From Microcaldota archaeon (GTDB lineage Archaea > Micrarchaeota > Micrarchaeia > Micrarchaeales > Micrarchaeaceae), in assembly GCA_021834865.1 (NCBI GenBank), contig JAKBRD010000009.1:1-26082 (forward strand): a stretch of 26,082 bases of DNA. The letters run 5' to 3'. The notes beneath the pieces were generated by a model, which was given only the letters and a program-made list of their open reading frames with translations, did no database searches and was not told the DNA's origin. Both the position numbers and the translations under genes were made by a program. Below, in pieces: positions 16,059-23,006 of this stretch (its first letter is position 1; the number at the start of each line of letters is the position of its first letter).

Positions 16059-18812
16059 ATGGATGTATATTCTTATTTTCTAAAAAGCCACGAGTCGTTC
16101 ACAAAGATACAGAAGCTGGCATTTCCCGTAATAGAAAGCAAATCCAACGCGCTTATAGTTGCGCCAACCGGTTCAGGAAAGACAGAATCTGCATTTCTTC
16201 CCATTCTTAACGACATTGTCAAAAATCGCGCCGCCGGAATAACCTTGCTTTACATAACGCCCCTGCGAGCTCTCAACAGGGACATGCTGTTTAGGCTGGA
16301 AGGCATATGTACGGAATTCGGCGTATCTATGGGTGTAAGGCACGGCGACACTAGCGTCAGCGAAAAATCAAAGCAGACAAGAAAGCCTCCTACAATAATG
16401 ATTACCACTCCAGAAACGCTGCAAAGCATACTGCCCACCAAATACCTCGGGCCTGCACTGAAGAATCTGAAGTATGTGATTGTAGATGAAATCCACGAGC
16501 TCTACTATAACAAACGAGGTGCACAACTGTCGCTTGCGTTGGAAAGGCTCGAGGAGCTTTCGCCGGGATTCGTACGTGTAGGGCTAAGCGCTACGGTGGG
16601 AAATACAGAAACGATATCCAAATTTCTGTGCGGTTCGAGACAGTGCAAAGTAATAAACTCTGATGAATCAAAGCAGACGGAAATAAACGTGCTATTTCCA
16701 GATAAGATAAAGCACCCTAACAAAGACATAATGGAAAAATTTGGCCTAGATGCTGCATCCGCTGCAAGATTGGAGGTAATATCCGACGAGATAAAATCCG
16801 GGACCTCTACTTTGATATTCGCAAACACCAGGCAGATAGTCGAAGCGCTAGGAAACAGGCTGACATACATGCAGAAAATAAGGCCTTTCGGCGGCATAGG
16901 GGTTCACCATAGTTCCATAGAGAAATCCGAGAGAATAAAGATGGAATTGGATTTCAAGAACGGCGAGATAAAAGGCCTTCTGGCAACTAGCTCGCTTGAG
17001 CTTGGCATAGACATAGGTACAATAAACAAGGTCATACAATACGGCTCACCAAGGCAGGCGCTGAGGTTGATACAGCGCGTTGGCAGGAGCGGTCATACGT
17101 CACATGGCAAGCCTGTGGGCAAAATACTTGCTACCGGCATCATGGACGCAATAGAATCGACTGCAGTGGCGATGAACGCAGCAGACAGCTTAATAGAAAA
17201 CTATTCGTGCCAGTTTGGTTCCCTGGATGTCCTCGCCAACCAGGTATGCGGGATAGCATTGGACAAGGGCACCATCAGATTCGAAGCCCTTCTTGGGGTT
17301 ATAAACAGGTCTTACATATATAGCGGAATAAAGAAGGAAGAATTATCCTATTTACTGACTTTCATGTCCAAGCAGCGCCTGCTTGGCTTCGATGGCACCA
17401 CAATAAGCGCAGGCAAGTCTACAAGGATGTACTATTATGAGCACCTTAGCGTCATACCCGATACAAAACGTTTCATGGTAAAGAATATAGCAACAAGCAA
17501 GATAATATCGAGCCTGGACGAAAGGTTTGTGGCAGGCAAGCTAGAAGAGGGCATCATATTCATAACTAAAGGCTTGCCCTGGAAGGTTATAAGCATAGAA
17601 GACGATATCATATATGCGGAGCCTTCAACCGATATAGAAGGAGCTGTCCCTGACTGGTCAGGCGAGGACATACCTGTGAGCAGGGAAGTTGCTGCACGCG
17701 TATCTTCAATAATAAGCAATCCCTCCTCAATAAGCAGATATAAAGTAAACGACGAACCGTCTGAAAAGAGGATACACGAATTTTCAACCGAATGCTCGGA
17801 ATACTCGCTGAACGACAGGTCTTTCGTCATTGAGAAGCACCCAGAATACGTGGCAGTATACACCTTTCTCGGGACTCTTGGGAACGAAGCCCTTTCTAGG
17901 ATAATGGGCCATCTGCTTAGCATACGCTTCGGCAGGAGCATAAACATACGTTCATCCCCGTACATGATTTTTATAGAGCTAAATCAGAAAGTGGAGATCG
18001 AAGATCTTTTGAGATCTATAAATCCAGATTCTATAGCCGAAACGATAGACGAATTTCTGGAAAAATCAGAAATTTTTTCCTATCATTTTGTCTATGTGGC
18101 GAAAATGTTCGGAATAATAGATAGGGAAGCCAAGGTTTCGAAATCCCTTACGCGCAGGCTTATATCAATTTTCAAGGATAGTCCGGTATACAAAGAGGCA
18201 AGGAGGGAGCTGATGCAAAACTACTTTGATATCGAAGGCCTCTCCTCATTCCTGAAGTTGCTTAGAAAAAATGAACTGCGGCCCAGGCTCTTTGAAGTAG
18301 ACACAATAACAAAAATGACGAAAGCCATAATGGATTCCGCATACTACACCAAGGAGCTCATAATGCCGTTAACGCCCAGCAACGAGCTTCTCAATTCCTT
18401 CGTAGAATACACTACTTCAAAAACCATAAAGCTGCTGTGCACATACTGCGGTTTCTATTTTACCGAAAAGATATCCGACCTAAAGGAAAAGCAAAAAATA
18501 GTGTGCCCAAACTGCTCGAGCCCTATGATCGCAGTATACAAAGACGATCTCAAATCAATAGTTGACAAAAGGAAGAAAGGTATAAAGCTTGAAAGACCAG
18601 AAAAGAAAAGGCTCAACGAAGCGATGGCCGAAGCGGATTTGTTCTCTGCATATGGGTGGAAAGCAGCTGCGGCCCTGGCAACATATGGGGTAGGCCCTCG
18701 CGCCGCGGCGAGGGCACTTATGATGTTGAGGCGTGAGGACAAACTATTCTATATAGATTTGATAGAAGCGCAGAAGCAATTCATAAAGAATAAAAAATAT
18801 TGGTCAATATAG
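16059..18812 (+). CDS. lhr: Lhr-family DEAD/H-box helicase
   Basis: This is a superfamily 2 helicase of the Lhr group, which unwinds DNA, RNA or hybrids and acts in repair or RNA metabolism. The 917-residue length fits the archaeal Lhr core. Motifs are Q (FTKIQKLAFP), I (APTGSGKTE, residues 35-43), Ia (TPLRALNRDM), II (D-E-I-H, 143-146), III (S-A-T, 177-179), IV (TLIFANTRQ), V (ATSSLELGIDIG) and VI (IQRVGRSGH). The winged-helix and Lhr-specific domains follow. A late zinc ribbon uses Cys 794, 797, 816 and 819, as in one of the archaeal Lhr subgroups. The start is ATG 16059 because AAGGTAAG (16045-16052) lies before it and overlaps the stop of the surface protein gene. Confidence 0.94.
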   Translation: MDVYSYFLKSHESFTKIQKLAFPVIESKSNALIVAPTGSGKTESAFLPILNDIVKNRAAGITLLYITPLRALNRDMLFRLEGICTEFGVSMGVRHGDTSVSEKSKQTRKPPTIMITTPETLQSILPTKYLGPALKNLKYVIVDEIHELYYNKRGAQLSLALERLEELSPGFVRVGLSATVGNTETISKFLCGSRQCKVINSDESKQTEINVLFPDKIKHPNKDIMEKFGLDAASAARLEVISDEIKSGTSTLIFANTRQIVEALGNRLTYMQKIRPFGGIGVHHSSIEKSERIKMELDFKNGEIKGLLATSSLELGIDIGTINKVIQYGSPRQALRLIQRVGRSGHTSHGKPVGKILATGIMDAIESTAVAMNAADSLIENYSCQFGSLDVLANQVCGIALDKGTIRFEALLGVINRSYIYSGIKKEELSYLLTFMSKQRLLGFDGTTISAGKSTRMYYYEHLSVIPDTKRFMVKNIATSKIISSLDERFVAGKLEEGIIFITKGLPWKVISIEDDIIYAEPSTDIEGAVPDWSGEDIPVSREVAARVSSIISNPSSISRYKVNDEPSEKRIHEFSTECSEYSLNDRSFVIEKHPEYVAVYTFLGTLGNEALSRIMGHLLSIRFGRSINIRSSPYMIFIELNQKVEIEDLLRSINPDSIAETIDEFLEKSEIFSYHFVYVAKMFGIIDREAKVSKSLTRRLISIFKDSPVYKEARRELMQNYFDIEGLSSFLKLLRKNELRPRLFEVDTITKMTKAIMDSAYYTKELIMPLTPSNELLNSFVEYTTSKTIKLLCTYCGFYFTEKISDLKEKQKIVCPNCSSPMIAVYKDDLKSIVDKRKKGIKLERPEKKRLNEAMAEADLFSAYGWKAAAALATYGVGPRAAARALMMLRREDKLFYIDLIEAQKQFIKNKKYWSI

Positions 18813-18819
18813 TGGTAAT

Positions 18820-19581
18820 ATGCTTTATCTAATAGGGCTTGGCATAGGGGAACGCGACATAACGCAAGCCGGAATCGAAGCAATAAAGAGTTCCGAAATA
18901 ATAATTCTTGACGGATACACTGCATTCGTGGATCCAAAAAAACTAGAATTTGTCAGTTCAATCTCAAAAAGGGAGATACAGCGCGCGGGCAGGAGCGAGC
19001 TCGAGGAGGGAGTATCTAAAATAATCTCAGAAGCGAAGTTAAGGAACGTTTCGATAATAACTAACGGGGATCCGATGCTCGCCACAACACACAAGACTAT
19101 ACTGGTAGAAGCAGGAAAACAGGGTTTGGCATTCAAAGTGATACATTCGACAAGCATATTTTCAGTGGCCATAGCAGAGAGCGGACTGGACTTCTACAGG
19201 TTCGGTCCTACCTGCACCGTACCGAGATGGTCCGAACATTACAAGCCCGTTTCTTTCTACGAAACAGTATCGGCAAACATTTCCGGGAACAGGCACAGCA
19301 TGATACTGCTTGACTACGATAATGAAAAGGGCATGTCTATAAGGATTGAGGAAGCAATAGCAATAATGTCAAAGGCCGAGGAGCATTACAAGCTTGGCGT
19401 CTTCGCCAAAGACAGGGAAATAATGGCGCTGTGCGACGTTGGCACAGAAAAGCAGAAAATCGTATTCAAAAAAATTGCTGATATCAAAACGGATGCGGAT
19501 TATAGGATGGCCACCCTCATAATGCCGGCAAAGCTCAGCGAAATAGAAACAGAATATATCAAACAGATAAGCATGGTGTAA
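18820..19581 (+). CDS. dphB: Diphthine synthase
   Basis: This is an S-adenosylmethionine-dependent methyltransferase that methylates the modified histidine of elongation factor 2 on the way to diphthamide. The 253-residue length is typical. The N-terminus reads MLYLIGLGIGERDITQAGIE, followed by the tetrapyrrole-methylase-type glycine motif and NGDPMLATTHKT, which corresponds to the family's GDPL-x-ATTH. HSTSIFSVAIAESGLDFYRF then precedes RFGPTCTVP. The start at 18820 follows GTGGTAAT, seven bases after the lhr stop. It ends two bases before the TTG start of endA. Its presence beside dtdA and endA fits a translation-fidelity operon. Confidence 0.95.
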   Translation: MLYLIGLGIGERDITQAGIEAIKSSEIIILDGYTAFVDPKKLEFVSSISKREIQRAGRSELEEGVSKIISEAKLRNVSIITNGDPMLATTHKTILVEAGKQGLAFKVIHSTSIFSVAIAESGLDFYRFGPTCTVPRWSEHYKPVSFYETVSANISGNRHSMILLDYDNEKGMSIRIEEAIAIMSKAEEHYKLGVFAKDREIMALCDVGTEKQKIVFKKIADIKTDADYRMATLIMPAKLSEIETEYIKQISMV

Positions 19582-19583
19582 AT

Positions 19584-20756
19584 TTGGCATTGGAAATAGT
19601 TTACGACAAGCACAAAAAGGCAATATACTGCAAGGACCAGTCTACAATAGATACGCTAAGGTCTGGGAACATAGGCACCATGTCCAACGGAACGCTGAAG
19701 CTAGCCCCAGAAGAGGCCCTTTATGTACTGGACGTCAGGAAGGCAGTGTGCAAATCGTCAGATTCGGGTGACGAGATAACTTTTAACGGTCTTGCATCAT
19801 ATTTTTCAAAAAACAAGAAGTTCATGGCCAGGTACTTCACGTACAAAGATTGGCGTGACCGAGGTTTAATGATCAGAAGCCCTAAGGAAGAGCATGTTGC
19901 CACGAAGAACGCACAAATGCAGATTAAGAGATATCCTTCTTCTTCGATAAACATATCAAAATACTCAATGAACGGCGTATTCTTCGAGGACGATCTTACG
20001 TCGGTTGTAGACGATCCCGAGATGGGAAAGCAGATATACGAACAGTATTGGTTCGGCCAGTATGGAACATACAAGCTAAGCAATCATGGAACCCTGAACA
20101 AGTTCGACCTCTACGAAACCCTATTTCTGGTCGAATCCGGCTCTCTAAAGATAGAAGGATATCCGTTCAATGAAATACTGAAGATAGCTTCCAAAGTCAG
20201 GCCGGATGCCCAAAAGCTCTACGAAGTCTACAAGGATTGGAGATCCAAAGGCTATGTAATAAAATCCGGATTCAAGTTCGGCACGCATTTCAGGGTCTAT
20301 TTTCCCGGCGCAAAGCCCATAAAGGACGATCCTTCATGGATCCATTCAAAGCACGTGCTGCACGTATTTCCAAGGGATTCGAAACTTTTGACATCGGAAT
20401 GGGCAAGGGTCATAAGGGTAGCGCATTCTGTGAAGAAAACCTTCATACTCGGAATACCTGGAAAAACAAGGCAGAAAAAGGTAAACATGGACTTTATACT
20501 CTACCACAGAAAGCACGACGGAATAGAGATTCCTGGGAAAGACGCACCACACTTCGGCATGCTTTCACTTGGAGAGAACGAATATATAGGCGGAAGCGAG
20601 CTTTCAGCCATGATAAATGAGGCCAACAGCGAACACATGGAGCTGATAATAGCGATAGCCGACAGAGAAACTGCTGTTACCTATTACCGCGTGAAAAAAA
20701 TAGAGCTGCCCACCAGCGAATATGAATATTACGAGATAGACTGGATGCAGCCATAG
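19584..20756 (+). CDS. endA: tRNA-splicing endonuclease, single-chain three-unit (epsilon-2-like)
   Basis: It cuts bulge-helix-bulge introns from precursor tRNA and other RNAs. The 390-residue length is far above the 170-190 residues of a homotetramer subunit and the about 340 residues of the alpha-2 type, and fits the epsilon-2 three-unit type described from ARMAN-2. An N-terminal unit (about 1-125) resembles the N-domain. A central catalytic unit (about 126-290) has GFKFGTHFRVY and WIHSKHVLHVF, giving a probable triad of Tyr239, His254 and Lys285. A structural C-terminal unit (about 300-390) ends in TYYRVKKIELPTSE and WMQP. The segment GIPGKTRQKKVNMD may include the basic loop. The start is TTG 19584 with GGTG 5 nt upstream (19575-19578), and the gene lies 2 bp after dphB. 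The residue assignments are by pattern only. Confidence 0.87.
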   Translation: MALEIVYDKHKKAIYCKDQSTIDTLRSGNIGTMSNGTLKLAPEEALYVLDVRKAVCKSSDSGDEITFNGLASYFSKNKKFMARYFTYKDWRDRGLMIRSPKEEHVATKNAQMQIKRYPSSSINISKYSMNGVFFEDDLTSVVDDPEMGKQIYEQYWFGQYGTYKLSNHGTLNKFDLYETLFLVESGSLKIEGYPFNEILKIASKVRPDAQKLYEVYKDWRSKGYVIKSGFKFGTHFRVYFPGAKPIKDDPSWIHSKHVLHVFPRDSKLLTSEWARVIRVAHSVKKTFILGIPGKTRQKKVNMDFILYHRKHDGIEIPGKDAPHFGMLSLGENEYIGGSELSAMINEANSEHMELIIAIADRETAVTYYRVKKIELPTSEYEYYEIDWMQP

Positions 20757-20768
20757 CAGTACAAAAAA

Positions 20769-20778
20769 TTTTTATATC
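20769..20778 (+). promoter_or_regulatory. Probable TATA box of the unknown 148-residue gene
   Basis: TTTTTATATC follows the endA stop by about 12 bases. A start near 20799 would give a leader of about 43 nt that contains the stem-loop at 20803-20834. Confidence 0.45.
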
Positions 20779-20802
20779 TGCCGTTCATTAGTAATCTGTG
20801 AT

Positions 20803-20834
20803 TGGACGACCACGTACATAAAAAGTGCGGTCCA
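20803..20834 (+). promoter_or_regulatory. Stem-loop in the leader of the unknown 148-residue gene
   Basis: TGGAC (20803-20807) pairs with GTCCA (20830-20834), and an inner CAC (20811-20813) pairs with GTG (20825-20827) across a small internal loop. The hairpin ends seven bases before the ATG. No Shine-Dalgarno site is visible, so it may matter for translation. The stem is short. Confidence 0.3.
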
Positions 20835-20841
20835 GATAAAA

Positions 20842-21288
20842 ATGGACATAAATGAAAAGGTTGAATTCTATCTTTCCGAGGATGGCTCTTCGGTAAAATC
20901 GCTTCTAAGAAAGCTTGACAGAAGTATGGCAGAGATTCCCATATACGCTAATAGGGGATTCGTAAGCGGGATCAACGTCGGATTCTGTTCTGACGAACGA
21001 ATGTTCGGAAAAATATTCAGGGTTGAAACCAACATAGAAAGAAACAACATCCAGTTGGGCCCATACATAGTAAAAAACCCAATATCAATGCTCGAAATGT
21101 TTAATTCAAAATCATACGGCAGTGAGATAACATATATGCTTAAGGAGGAAAGGGAAAGCATAGACCCAAGGCTGTTCCTCATCCCTAGCAAAATAGTAAT
21201 AACTAGCGGTCCAGATGCCCTAGGCCCAAAATTTACCATAATGGCCAAGGAGGATCCGACGATGCGCCTTAGCAAAGGCGTGCAATAA
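20842..21288 (+). CDS. Conserved-looking protein of unknown function
   Basis: I do not recognise this 148-residue protein. It is mixed charge with no obvious signal peptide, membrane segment, cysteine motif or known fold signature. Secondary structure looks alternating: a helical N-terminus (VKSLLRKLDRSMAEIPIY), then beta-like strands (NRGFVSGINVGFCSD, KIFRVETNIER), and a C-terminal strand-rich tail (SKIVITSGP). The gene has its own promoter-like TATA element and a leader hairpin, and its stop codon is six bases from the 3' end of the convergent tRNA-Lys gene. Length, absence of internal stops and codon choice like its neighbours (frequent ATA and AGG) support a real gene. No function is suggested. 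Confidence 0.72.
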   Translation: MDINEKVEFYLSEDGSSVKSLLRKLDRSMAEIPIYANRGFVSGINVGFCSDERMFGKIFRVETNIERNNIQLGPYIVKNPISMLEMFNSKSYGSEITYMLKEERESIDPRLFLIPSKIVITSGPDALGPKFTIMAKEDPTMRLSKGVQ

Positions 21289-21294
21289 TGAGAG

Positions 21295-21368
21295 CGGGCC
21301 CAGAGGGATTTGGACCCTCGACCTACTGGTTAAGAGCCAGCCGCTCTACCAAACTGAGCTATGGGCCC
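21295..21368 (-). tRNA. tRNA-Lys (anticodon CUU)
   Basis: The 74-nt gene folds as a standard cloverleaf: acceptor stem GGGCCCA/UGGGCCC, D-arm GCUC/GAGC, anticodon stem GCUGG/CCAGU with loop CUCUUAA (anticodon CUU), variable loop AGGUC, and T-arm GAGGG/CCCUC. The discriminator base is G and CCA is not encoded. There is no intron. The T-loop reads UCCAAAU, so position 55 is C where U (pseudouridine) is nearly universal. Confidence 0.96.
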
Positions 21369-21396
21369 ACAAATAACGCATCCTCTTTTTGTTTGC

Positions 21397-21406
21397 ATAT
21401 TATAAA
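21397..21406 (-). promoter_or_regulatory. Probable TATA box of tRNA-Lys, at the HD gene stop
   Basis: On the minus strand CTTTATAATATG overlaps the last codons and TAA stop of the HD-domain gene. It lies about 30-35 nt before the mature tRNA 5' end, the usual archaeal tRNA spacing. Confidence 0.5.
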
Positions 21407-22542
21407 GCTTTTTCTATCATTGCTCCGAGCTTCTTGGAATGCTTCTGGTCGCATGCCACTATTGCAATCTTGCGCTTCTGCAACACATCTGTCAATATTT
21501 TGAATATGTCTGAAATGTCATTAAGGTTGCCTATCTCCTTCTTGTCCTTTGATAATACTTTTATTCTGTCCTCGTTGCCCTTCAAGTGGTGTATCTCCGC
21601 AATGTATTCGCTTTCGTCAAGCCCTGCCTTTTGTGCTATCTCTCCAAGCTCTTCTTCGGTGATGTCGCTATGCAAGTTTGGATTGTAGTAAGCCCTTTTG
21701 AACAGTTTCCTATCAATAACCCTTTCTATGAGCGAGGATGAGCCCTCAATATCCTTCAGTTCTGTCATTGCCTCCTGGTCGTTGCGGTACATAAAAGCGT
21801 ATGGATCCAAATCCCCAGATTCCAAAGCAATCCTCAGTGCCTTCCTGTACATCGCATTTGCCGTGAGAACTGCGTGGTGCAGATATACTGAAGAATACAT
21901 ATAATACCTTGCTATGAAAAACGATTCGACAGCGTCAACGCCGCTCGCATAGGCCGCGGGCTCATCCATGTAAAGCGTAAGCAGATTCCTTATCCTGTAA
22001 TAATCTATCATCCCATAAGCCACTCCTGTGTAATAGGCGTCGCGTATCAGGTAATCAACCCTGTCGCTCCCCAACGGCCCAGTAACTATCTTGCCCTTGC
22101 CTATCCCGTCAAAATACCTTAATATCTTCTTTTTTGACATCCCGTAATCCTTTACATTATCGAGTATACCACTCTTCTCCAGTATACGTTTTCCAACCTC
22201 TTCATGCATTATCCTTATGTACGGGTAGAGCGGCCTTTCCGATTCGTGTGACAACGGCATATGGCCTATATCGTGCAGCAGTCCTGCCACGCAAAGCTCC
22301 CTGTCTTCCGAACCCAAGACCCTTGAGGAAATGTCTTTGGTCACGTTCCATGTTCCCAGGGAATGTTCAAACCTGGTGTGGTGCGCACCTGGAAATACAA
22401 GGTAAGAAAATCCCAGCTGTTTGACATACCTGAGCCTTTGGAATTCCGGAGCCTCTATTATTCTTGCAACTGCATCGTCAATCTGCAAATCTCCGGAAAC
22501 GGGATCCCTTATATAAAAGTGCTTTTTGCGTTTTTCAGGCAT
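21400..22542 (-). CDS. HD-domain phosphohydrolase (dGTPase/SAMHD1-like)
   Basis: This 380-residue HD-superfamily protein resembles COG1078 and the dNTP triphosphohydrolases. Visible signatures are RDPVSGDLQI, the long FQRLRYVKQLGFSYLVFPGA region with HTRFEHSLG (metal His60), LLHDIGHMPLSHESE (His90-Asp91) and GPLGSDRVDYLIRDAYYTG carrying the fourth metal ligand (Asp). The substrate could be dNTPs or another nucleotide and cannot be fixed. The ATG at 22542 is preferred because it begins with MPEKRKKHFYIRDP and has AGGT within GAAAATAGGTTG just upstream, overlapping the VKOR stop. Longer in-frame extensions have no family support. The gene is linked to VKOR, 8 bp apart. Confidence 0.88.
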   Translation of the reverse strand: MPEKRKKHFYIRDPVSGDLQIDDAVARIIEAPEFQRLRYVKQLGFSYLVFPGAHHTRFEHSLGTWNVTKDISSRVLGSEDRELCVAGLLHDIGHMPLSHESERPLYPYIRIMHEEVGKRILEKSGILDNVKDYGMSKKKILRYFDGIGKGKIVTGPLGSDRVDYLIRDAYYTGVAYGMIDYYRIRNLLTLYMDEPAAYASGVDAVESFFIARYYMYSSVYLHHAVLTANAMYRKALRIALESGDLDPYAFMYRNDQEAMTELKDIEGSSSLIERVIDRKLFKRAYYNPNLHSDITEEELGEIAQKAGLDESEYIAEIHHLKGNEDRIKVLSKDKKEIGNLNDISDIFKILTDVLQKRKIAIVACDQKHSKKLGAMIEKAL

Positions 22543-22550
22543 AAAACAAC

Positions 22551-22946
22551 CTATTTTCTCTCGTGCAATTTCAAGGCAAATACTCCAATAGATACCAGCA
22601 CTATTATGGATATATCGAGTGTCGTGCAATATATACATATCTTGCCTATCAGGTACTGTGCGCTGAAGGAATATACAACCGCAAGGATTCCTACCATGTA
22701 CCATATCGGAGCCAAGAACTCGCTCGCGGCATTTCTTTTGGCAAATATGAAAAGCAGCACAACAGACCATATAAGCCCCAACAATGCCAGCGGTACCCCA
22801 AAAACGCTAGAATAGCCGCTAGTAAGAACAGTGGCACAATCTATTATTCCAGTGTTTGGACATGCAAGCACACCTGGGTAAAAATGCTCTACGCTGAGGT
22901 AAGCGCTATCTACGAGAGCCACAAATGCAAATATAAGAAATACCAA
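22551..22946 (-). CDS. VKOR-family thiol oxidoreductase (vitamin K epoxide reductase homologue)
   Basis: This is a four-helix membrane protein that transfers electrons between quinone and thiols to drive disulphide formation outside the cytoplasm. The 131-residue product (from TTG 22946) has Cys29 and Cys37, eight residues apart as in the VKOR shuttle pair, and the active-site C104-I-Y-C107 beside a hydrophobic helix. It has the short family form without a fused thioredoxin domain, so a separate partner is expected. Start choice is uncertain. The TTG lacks a suitable Shine-Dalgarno site, whereas an ATA at 22961 in the same frame is three bases after GGTGAT and would add five residues (MKLSV). 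The stop overlaps the ribosome site of the HD gene. Confidence 0.9.
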   Translation of the reverse strand: MVFLIFAFVALVDSAYLSVEHFYPGVLACPNTGIIDCATVLTSGYSSVFGVPLALLGLIWSVVLLFIFAKRNAASEFLAPIWYMVGILAVVYSFSAQYLIGKICIYCTTLDISIIVLVSIGVFALKLHERK

Positions 22947-22954
22947 TACGCTAA

Positions 22955-23006
22955 GCTTTATACTATCACCGCTGTAAATTGTAAATGCAGGAAAGTATTA
23001 ATAAAA
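22955..23006. promoter_or_regulatory. Interleaved divergent promoter elements (VKOR and NicO-like gene)
   Basis: GCTTTATACT (22955-22964, plus strand) lies 25 nt before the ATG at 22985, and on the minus strand TTTTATTAATAC (23006-22995) lies about 30 nt before a possible VKOR start site near 22976. Each TATA-like box sits inside the transcribed region of the other gene. Confidence 0.4.

Noticed and set aside
16059..18812. Lhr as a DNA-phosphorothioation or other defence component
   Set aside because: No defence partners are nearby. The motifs and operon context fit an ordinary Lhr housekeeping helicase.
22543..22770. N-terminal extension of the HD-domain protein
   Set aside because: This stretch overlaps the VKOR gene in another frame and lacks family similarity. 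The ATG at 22542 has a suitable ribosome site.
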